From Adiantum capillus-veneris (lineage: Eukaryota; Streptophyta; Polypodiopsida; Polypodiales; Pteridaceae), in assembly GCA_014529385.2 (NCBI GenBank), contig CM043942.1, forward strand, positions 106,194,141-106,258,140: DNA of 64,000 nucleotides, read 5' to 3'. Under the pieces are notes generated by a model, which did not search any database, was not told where the DNA came from, and saw nothing but the letters and a program-made list of their open reading frames with translations. Each line of letters opens with the position of its first letter. The first letter of the stretch is position 1. The position numbers and the translations under genes were made by a program. Of this stretch, positions 57,080 to 64,000 are shown piece by piece.

Positions 57080-60000
57080 TCATGTTCATCAAGTTTCAAC
57101 TGACTCTCTTTGGCCTTGAGGATTACTGCCTTTGGAATCTTAATTTTTTCAGCAATTCGTCCACCCTTGGTCTTCCATGCCCAAATGATGCAGCTAGTGT
57201 CTTCCCAGCACTCAGGATCATTGATGTTCTCACTCCAATACTTGTTCCAACAATCCTTGTAACCTCCACATCACTGGCATTCTTATTCTTTAAAATTGTG
57301 CCCATTATTGTATCTTGACTTGAAGGTAGTTTGCCGAGTCATTGTTCTGCTCTATATCTATTGTTATCACTCCTAACCAAATTGGGTAATTTTCATCACA
57401 AGGTTGCACAAGTACAAAGTCTCCCTTTGCCACATCAAGAGTTGGGTTGAACTCCTCAGCAGGTTTGTTGCGCATTAATAGTGGCCCTTGATTACATCAA
57501 GTACTTCATCTAGACCATCTTCCAATGGAACTTCAAGAGGATGATCTTGTTCACGTATACTCCTTGGCCAGAAGTCATCAAAGAAAGTGTTTTCACTTTC
57601 TCAAGGTTTTTTCATAGATTGCATGAGATTCTCCCAGTACATAAGAACTGGGTTGATCCAAATAGCATACTCATTTTTGTCTCCTTTCTCTTGCAAGTGC
57701 TCTTTCCACCAACTAACATACTTCTTTAATCCTTCCATAACTTTCTCAATATCTTTAACATACTCAAAGGGTGGTAATACTTTTGGAACACCTTCAGGAA
57801 GCTTGGATTCTCCTTGGTCATTTCTCTTCCATAACTCTATACCATTTTTGAGTAACCAATCTACATTTTTAGGGTGTACTTTGTATTGCAGCAAAGGTAT
57901 TCCATTACTCATCTAGAACCTAAATTGCAATGGATTTGAATGACCCACTAAGATATCTACTCCATCATGTAAGAACCCCTTTACAAATCCTTTAAAGTCT
58001 GCCACCTTTTGTAGGAGAAAATGTGATGGATGCATGCTAACACACTCATTGAAGATCTTTCATCAAAGGTGGAAATGTAAATGGCTTGTTTTCTAAGCTT
58101 CTCAAAAAAGCGACTGAACAATGCATCAATGTCTTCATGAGTGTGACCAACCATAAGAAATCCAAGCTGCACTGTGTCAAATACTCCTCGTGTAACCAAC
58201 AATGATAGATATGCAAACACATATCGATTCTTATTTTTTGAACCACAATTGTCAAGTTGAAACAACAATGTTCTTGACAATCTCTTGAACCTAGATACAT
58301 TGCCATCCTTCTGTACATGTGCATTAGTAGCAAAGATTGACTGCATCCTTGGACAATCATTTCCCTGACTAAAAGCAAAATTCTCAGTGTCCACAATTGT
58401 GATTAAATCAATCTCTGCCTCTTCATTCTGAGCACTCTGTTCCTTGCAGTACTAGTTTTTCTCTTTAAGCACTTTCATATGGTGATAGAGAGAAGTGGTA
58501 GACAAAACACAATAAAAAATATTTGTTCGTGGTTCTACACTTGAGTTTTCTAAGCTCAAGTCACCAAACATGTGTTTATCTCTTCTTTGTAAGTTTCTTA
58601 GACATTTTTAGAGAGATGCAGTTGTGAAGTTGGGACCACTCGGCCATAATCCGAATGCAAAGTGACCATAAGCTGTTTGTCCATGTCCATGAGTGAGCAT
58701 TCCTGTCAAGGATACTGGAAGCCTCTAAACTCCATTGAGAGATTTTGGAACTGGTTTAATTTATGGTATATCAGTCTTACTCTGGTCCATGTTGTCATGT
58801 ATAATGCACAAGAACTTGGTTGGATCATATCTAAAGAGCTCCTCCAAGCATAGTATAGATTTCTACAACTCATTTGTTGCAACATGTGTGCTCTCCTTTG
58901 TGCCATGTATCTAGCACGCTCCACTGACTTTTAGTAGACTCTAGCTTGACCTTTATTGATGTGCAAATGTCGCATTTAGAGAATGTGCTTGATTTTGATA
59001 AAGTGACTATCTTAAAGACTATGTTCACAACCTTGAGAATGTTGGATGTGACAACGTTTTGTATTCCATTGTGATAAGTGTGTCATTTACTTCCTGCAAA
59101 ATGTCCACTTGTTTGTATATTGTTGGTAGAATATGTTCAGTTTTGCGAGTTCCATGCATGGTTGTCCTTGAATTATGTGGAATTTGATCTGAATTATTAA
59201 CTACGAATCCCTTTATGAGTGCTTTTTCCATCTCAACATGTGTCAAGATCTTCCTTATTATTTTCCATTGCATGCTCCATCCAAGAATTTCTTGCGTAGC
59301 CTATAAAATGTTGACTTTCCTATTCCATGCATTACATACCATGCTTTATTACATACCATGCTTTATTACATACCTTCTTTCCATCAAAATTAAACTCAAA
59401 GCATTCCTCTTCTTGATCTTTTCTATAATCCATGCTCATACAATCCAATACAAATGTTCATCGGCTAGTGTAGCTTTGTCCCCAAAAGTTGCCCTTGCTT
59501 GCATGATTTTGGATCTGTTTCCAATCTGACAACATCGCATCTCACAACAATCAATTGTTGCAACTTTTTGAATGTTTTCAGCATCACATTGTTTGTAAAA
59601 TGCATGAGCATTACCTGCTTTTTTTCTAGGCCTAACTCTATGTACATAAGTCCTTTTCTTACCTGTCATATCTTTGATATCATAGTCATCGGCCATGGCA
59701 TCTTGCTATCTATCATTCTGAGTATGAAGAAGAAGACCTAGTTCTGTACTGGTGACACCTCCTTCAAAGCTAGTTTCAATCTTGTTATCTATGCCATCAT
59801 CTTCATACTCATCATTGAAAGCATATAAGCTGTCAAGGGAATCTCCTATTTCTTCCATGAGGGGATCTTGAATACCCTCAGTGGCAGAAGAAGATCCTGT
59901 GTCTTTTATCAAGGGCTCACCATTCTCAAATGTGAGCTGCCTAATAGGCTAGATTACCAAATTCAAACTTGAAATATCACTTTGATGTGGATGCATCGAC

Positions 60001-60517
60001 TCGTCCACAATGAAACCCAAGCTACTCTCACATAGTTTAGTACAATTTATAGCCTCATATGGTGGACCAACAATACCACTCCATTACCAACTTTTGTAGA
60101 TCTATTGTTAGCCCAAAGGATGACTCTTTTCTCTTTCCAACTTGCTCTATCTATCAAGCCATCTTCTTGACTAGCAAGAAAATACTCATCTATTGTGGTA
60201 GATTTTCCTTTGTCCATAACAATATTATGCAATGGCCATTTGATGATGCTTCCAACTTCTTGAAACATGATTCTTGCATCCATTGTGGCAAATGGAATCA
60301 AGAAGGTTTCATAAACAATTTCTAGTACATGTATCACCACACATGTTGTACCAATCAATTCAAAACCACAATGTTGAGATGCATCAGTGGAATGAATAAC
60401 CCCACGAGCCTTTGGAACCATCAACAAGAAACATTGAATCACCTTGTTTTGGACCTTGTAGTTTTTAAGAAAATAAAGAGATGTCAAAAAAGTTGTATGT
60501 TTAAACATAAAACTCAA
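57080..60517 (-). pseudogene. DUF7869-type transposase-like gene, decayed
   Basis: Minus-strand pieces from right to left: 60047-60517 (a block with VGSIIKWPLHNIVMD), 59706-59912 (acidic), 59436-59696 (KVATIDCCEMRCCQIGNRSK), 59025-59273, 58706-58924 (MERARYMAQRRAHML), 57981-58394 with the diagnostic FQLDNCGSKNKNRYVFAYLS and FLMVGHTHEDIDALFSRFFE, 57601-57912 and 57123-57480 (GDFVLVQPCDENYPIWLGVI). The D-N-C and G-H-T-H-E-D-I-D blocks are what I recall of DUF7869 proteins, thought to be transposase-related. Stops and frameshifts, or unrecognised introns, separate the pieces. Whether the 60-kb block belongs to the same gene is uncertain. Confidence 0.65.
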
Positions 60518-60579
60518 AATTTAATACATTCCCAAGATACACTAACAATTTAGGCAAAAGATTGCATCCCATTCACTTA

Positions 60580-61621
60580 AGCAAATCTAGCCGAAGTCAA
60601 TCCATGGAGGATGGTAGGAGGCTCGATCTCAAGTTTGAGCCTATATGTACATTTAAGTGCTAGAAATCTAAAGCTGACAAGAGTTGCAAGATAGGGACTA
60701 TGTTACATTGCAGAGGCACCCATGGAGTTTGGTAGGAGGATGGAGCCTAGATGTACATCTCAGTGCTAGAAACTAGATGTACATCTAAGTGCTAGAAATC
60801 TAAAGCTAAAAATAGGTCCAAGATGGAGCCTAAGTTACATTGCAAAGGCACCCATGGAGTTTGGTAGGAGGATGGAGCCTAGATGTAGATCTAAGTGCTA
60901 GAAATCTATAGCTTAAAATAGTTGCAAGATGGATCTCAAGTTATATTGAGTCAACCCATGGAGGATGGTAGGAGGCTCAAGCTCAAGTTCGAGCTTAGAT
61001 GTACATCTAAGTGCTAGAAATCTAAAGCTGACAAGAGTTGCAAGATGGAGCCTAGGTTACATTGAGGCACCCATGTAGTTTGGTAGGAGAGGCTTATTAA
61101 CTGATGTTGGAACCTAGATGTACATCTAAGTGCTAGAAATCTAAAGATAACAAGAGCTGCAAAATGGATCCCAAGTTACATTGAATCAACCCATGGAGGA
61201 TGGTAGGAGGCTCTAACTCAAATTTGATCCTAGATGTAGATCTAAGTGCCAAAAATATGAAGATGACAAGAGTTGCAAGATGGATCCCAAGTTACATCAA
61301 GTCACCCATGGATTTGGTGGAGTGTTTGAGTTGATGTTGGAGCCTAGATGTAAATCTGCTAGAAATCTATAGCTAGCAAGAGTTGCAAGATGGAGCCCAA
61401 GTTACATTGAATCAACCCATGGAGAATGGTAGGAGGCTCAAACTAAAATTTGAGCTTAGAGTATTTATAGCACTTAGCTATACATCTAAGTTTTATAGAC
61501 ATTTAACTAACAAGAGTTTCACAATGAAGCCAAAGTTACATAGAGGCAAGCATGGAATTGGTAGGAGGCTTGAACTCAAGTTGGAGCCTAGATGTACATC
61601 CATGTGTTTGAAATCTATACT
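60580..61621 (+). repeat. Minisatellite with about 110-130 bp units
   Basis: Eight to nine diverged units share CCATGGAGGATGGTAGGAGG, GATGTACATCTAAGTGCTAG, AAATCTAAAGCT and GAGTTGCAAGATGGA. The array breaks off in mid-unit (GAAATCTATACT) where TGTCACACGG begins, so an LTR element has inserted into it. Confidence 0.92.
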
Positions 61622-62459
61622 TGTCACACGGTGTCGTGCTCTGACACGTACATAGTGGGAACTCATGCTACAAGATCTATCTTGTATTTTTTTAGATACA
61701 TAATTATATTTCCTATAGTGTACATATGCATATTTAAGTATAATAATAAGCCTTCTATCTCATCCTATTATTTTTCTCAAGGGTAACATATCTTTACTTT
61801 ACCATGAGAAAATACTATGGGAAAAGCATCAATAGCTCCGCCTCTTTAACTTGGGGCAAAAAGCATTGATTCTTTATTTCTACTATTTCATTATCATCTC
61901 ACACCCTAGCTAGATCCTATATCTAGGGTAAACTCCAATATATATATATATTCTATGTATTTTTTATACTTTTCTTATATTTCTTTTTAAATAGCTACTA
62001 GGAGAGAATCAAATCCTAGTGGGACACTAGGTGGCATGATTTCAAAGATACACTTATTTTAATGCATTATTGCAAGTATGATTACAAAACTTTGTCAAGG
62101 AGCAATGTCATGCTTTCATATGGCATGAGGTGTCCTTTGGAATTAAATGAAAGTCTAGGCTAAGGAGACCGCATGAAGACTTTTGCTGCCATAAATGGAC
62201 CTTATTTTGATGAATTTTTTACATAAGGTTCCAATCCGAATTGGAAAACGATTTTAAAATGAAAATCGTAGCTAATGAGCTGAAGTTTTTGCCCATATTT
62301 TTACTTTTTTTATTTGGAGCCACGGTTGAGGAGATATGATCAAAATACTGGACCCCAGTCTGCCCACATCATGCAGGGGCAGCTCATTTCCAACTTTTCC
62401 AATTCCTGTTCACACTTGCTCCTCTCTTCTTGTGTAAACCCTTGGGGGTTCCCTTCACC

Positions 62460-62467
62460 TATAAAAG
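62460..62467 (+). promoter_or_regulatory. Putative TATA box of the LTR promoter
   Basis: TATAAAAG sits in the LTR about 1.2 kb before the gag start. Transcription would begin about 30 bases downstream, placing both small ORFs in the 5' leader. Confidence 0.55.
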
Positions 62468-62803
62468 GGGACCTCTTCTTCCTTGGAAGGAACGCAAGCA
62501 TTCAAGCCATTGATGAGAGGAATTCTTGAGGGAGTGAGTAGTAATGCCTAATTGTACTTAGCCATTAACATAAGCCCAAGCCTACACTTTCTCCTAGAGG
62601 GAGACTAGCCATTCTTGCAACAAGCTAACCTTGGAAGATCAACTCTAATCAAAGAAGGTCTTGCACTTGGTGTATCAATCAAAGTGGAATTATCCACTCT
62701 TTTTCTCTCTCCCATCAATAATGGTGCCGAAGGGTTTCAAGTAAGATGTGTTCTACATTGATGTTTTCTTGATTTCTTGTTGTTTTCATTTTCATCTCTA
62801 ATT

Positions 62804-62805
<2 letters not shown>

Positions 62806-62839
<34 letters not shown>
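62806..62839. repeat. (AT)n tract
   Basis: About 34 bases of alternating TA in the LTR leader. Confidence 0.92.
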
Positions 62840-62843
<4 letters not shown>

Positions 62844-63031
62844 CTAATCTCATCTCCTTAACCAAACCTATCTCTCTCATTCTTAGTAATTCATCCTCTT
62901 TAGGTTCTCTTGCTACAGGTACATCTCTCCCCGCAGTATCCTTATTGCCTACGGGCAAGAATAGGGCTTGGGAGGGAAACTTCTCATCTCTTCACTTCTC
63001 TCATATCTACATTTCTCACATACTATCCTAG

Positions 63032-63250
63032 ATGAATAACCCACATGATGATCATTTCTATCGCTTTCACTCTGTACGATCTATTAGAATTAACGTATGG
63101 ATTAGCCGTAAAATACACTTTCAACAACGTATAGTGTTTCTCTTCGGCCCTGAAAGGCTCAATGAAATACTTCTATCACCGGATCCCATCATACTACCTC
63201 TCATAGACTATAATGTTTCTTTTGATGTAAGCGTAGTTATCTTGCTATGA
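63032..63250 (+). CDS. Small ORF 1 of a related pair
   Basis: A 72-codon frame starting MNNPHDDHFYRFHSV and ending in a hydrophobic SFDVSVVILL. It shares with the next ORF a block F-Q-x-x-I-x-x-L-F-G-x-x-R-L-N-[DE]-I, then P-x-I-L-P-[LM]-I-x-Y and S-x-D-V. Its TGA overlaps the ATG of the next ORF as ATGA. It lies in the leader of an LTR element, upstream of gag. No family is recognised. Confidence 0.5.
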   Translation: MNNPHDDHFYRFHSVRSIRINVWISRKIHFQQRIVFLFGPERLNEILLSPDPIILPLIDYNVSFDVSVVILL

Positions 63251-63459
63251 ACCAAGAGGATTTGTACACACAATTAATCCCAATCACTAGACAAAATATA
63301 TATATTATGGTAAGCACAAAACTACAATTCCAAAGAACAATTCGTAGCCTATTTGGTAAGCCAAGATTGAATGATATTAACTCATCCATTAACCCTTTCA
63401 TATTACCCATGATACGATATGACCATAGCCTTGATGTTTTCATCTTCGTATTGTTTTGA
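63247..63459 (+). CDS. Small ORF 2 of a related pair
   Basis: A 70-codon frame starting MNQEDLYTQLIPITR and ending LDVFIFVLF. It aligns end to end with small ORF 1. Many matched residues use different synonymous codons (for example L-F-G as CTCTTCGGC versus CTATTTGGT), so the likeness is stronger in protein than in DNA. It could be an LTR-leader peptide or part of a captured gene. Confidence 0.5.
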   Translation: MNQEDLYTQLIPITRQNIYIMVSTKLQFQRTIRSLFGKPRLNDINSSINPFILPMIRYDHSLDVFIFVLF

Positions 63460-63666
63460 CATTCTCTTTTGCGTTCTTTCTTTGTGTGTGTGAGTGCAAG
63501 AGAGAAAGAGTGAGTCTTCTTTGATTGCACTTCTTTCCAAACCCTATTCTTCATGGTATCTATGGTTTAACTCCTTCATATAGTTTTTGTTGAGTTCTCT
63601 CACAAACTCTCACAGCCATAAGCCCGGTGCTTTCCTGGCAAGACTGCAAATTTCTCGACATATTTT

Positions 63667-63681
63667 TGGTGAACCCGACGC
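63667..63681 (+). other. Putative primer binding site
   Basis: TGGTGAACCCGACGC begins with TGG and follows the presumed LTR end; the gag-like ATG is 32 bases further on. The tRNA is not assigned. Confidence 0.55.
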
Positions 63682-63712
63682 GAATCTGCTAGGGTGAGAG
63701 TTTGTGGGTAAC

Positions 63713-64000
63713 CATGGGTGATCATGTTGAGCAACAGGGTATGCATTTTGACCCAGCAACAATGCAAATGTTTCAAGCATTTGCAATGTTCATGCAACAA
63801 CGACATGCTACTGAAGGGACCATGTAAGAAGGGATTGTGATGATTTTAGTGATGCTTTGTCAAAAGATGTTGTCTTTTTTAAGGATGATAAAATCCACTT
63901 AAGAGAGACAGGTCTACCCTTGAGAACTACCTTTGGGAAGGGGGGAATGCAAACCTTAGTTGAAGATATGGCAACCAAGCATGCCACCTCTTCAGTTGAG
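63713..64000 (+). pseudogene. Gag-like N-terminus, frameshifted, cut by window end
   Basis: ATG at 63713 opens MGDHVEQQGMHFDPATMQMF and a Met/Gln-rich stretch to a TAA at 63826. In another frame the sequence stays open to the window end with DCDDFSDALSKDVVFFKDDK and LRTTFGKGGMQTLVEDMATK, a style I associate with plant LTR-element gag. A small frameshift near 63825 would join them. Confidence 0.6.

Larger units (their letters stand above)
61622..63660 (+). mobile_element. 5' LTR and leader of an element running off the window (ends approximate)
   Basis: It starts TGTCACACGGTGTCGTGC within the minisatellite. There is a TATA box at 62460 and a candidate end TTTCTCGACA at 63660, seven bases before a TGG-starting primer site. 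Its length of about 2.04 kb is long for an LTR, and the 3' boundary is inferred from the primer site. A gag-like frame follows. No second LTR is in the window for comparison. Confidence 0.6.

Overview
This window looks like nuclear DNA from a land plant with a large, repeat-filled genome. It is AT-rich. It contains one recognisable host gene with GT-AG introns, one of them about 11.9 kb and packed with transposons, set in nested LTR retrotransposons, a LINE, transposase-like remnants, tandem repeats and very long AC, AG and AT microsatellites. The conserved reading frames are eukaryotic-intron or plant-retroelement types. The stuffed intron would suit a fern, lycophyte or gymnosperm better than a compact angiosperm genome, but the sequence does not prove the lineage.

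Layout. 1-11.5 kb is layered retrotransposons: an LTR of a family called A here (1-926), an unrecognised exon-like stretch (934-1213), a decayed minus-strand Ty3/gypsy chromovirus (about 2.1-6.6 kb), a minus-strand Ty1/copia 3' part (6.64-7.67 kb), then a plus-strand family-A element whose leader carries an inverted family-A solo LTR with a GTTCT target duplication. 11.5-17.2 kb is a plus-strand gypsy element (family G) with a 5' LTR, gag and pol; it is cut off in integrase at an (AT)n/(AC)n tract.

17.5-30.7 kb is the host gene, an aldo/keto reductase with five visible exons (about 347 residues), an intact Asp-Tyr-Lys-His tetrad, and its first exon missing from view. Its second visible intron holds a gypsy fragment and a complete minus-strand copia element (21595-28656, TSD TGGAC). 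That copia element contains a family-A LTR piece and a family-G solo LTR (23750-25423, TSD TTTCA).

31-37 kb holds a foldback repeat, a Ulp1-protease-like remnant, a LINE that has lost its catalytic reverse-transcriptase centre, and in-frame duplicated coding-like sequence. 37478-49003 is an 11.5-kb minus-strand LTR element with LTRs, PBS, PPT, gag and an aspartic protease but no recognisable reverse transcriptase or integrase. It also has an unusual repeated W-P/Q-G-Y-x-G-N motif and, in its leader, eight copies of a 20-bp palindrome at mostly about 280-bp spacing. 49-57 kb is mostly unassigned decayed sequence, microsatellites and short duplications, with one gypsy RT fragment. 57.1-60.5 kb is a decayed DUF7869-type, transposase-like gene. 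60.6-61.6 kb is a minisatellite that is interrupted by the LTR of a plus-strand element running off the window. The leader of that element holds two adjacent, related small ORFs joined by an ATGA overlap.

Only the aldo/keto reductase looks like a working cellular gene. The rest is transposon biology. The most unusual signals are the regular palindrome array, the protease-encoding element without polymerase, and the paired small ORFs.
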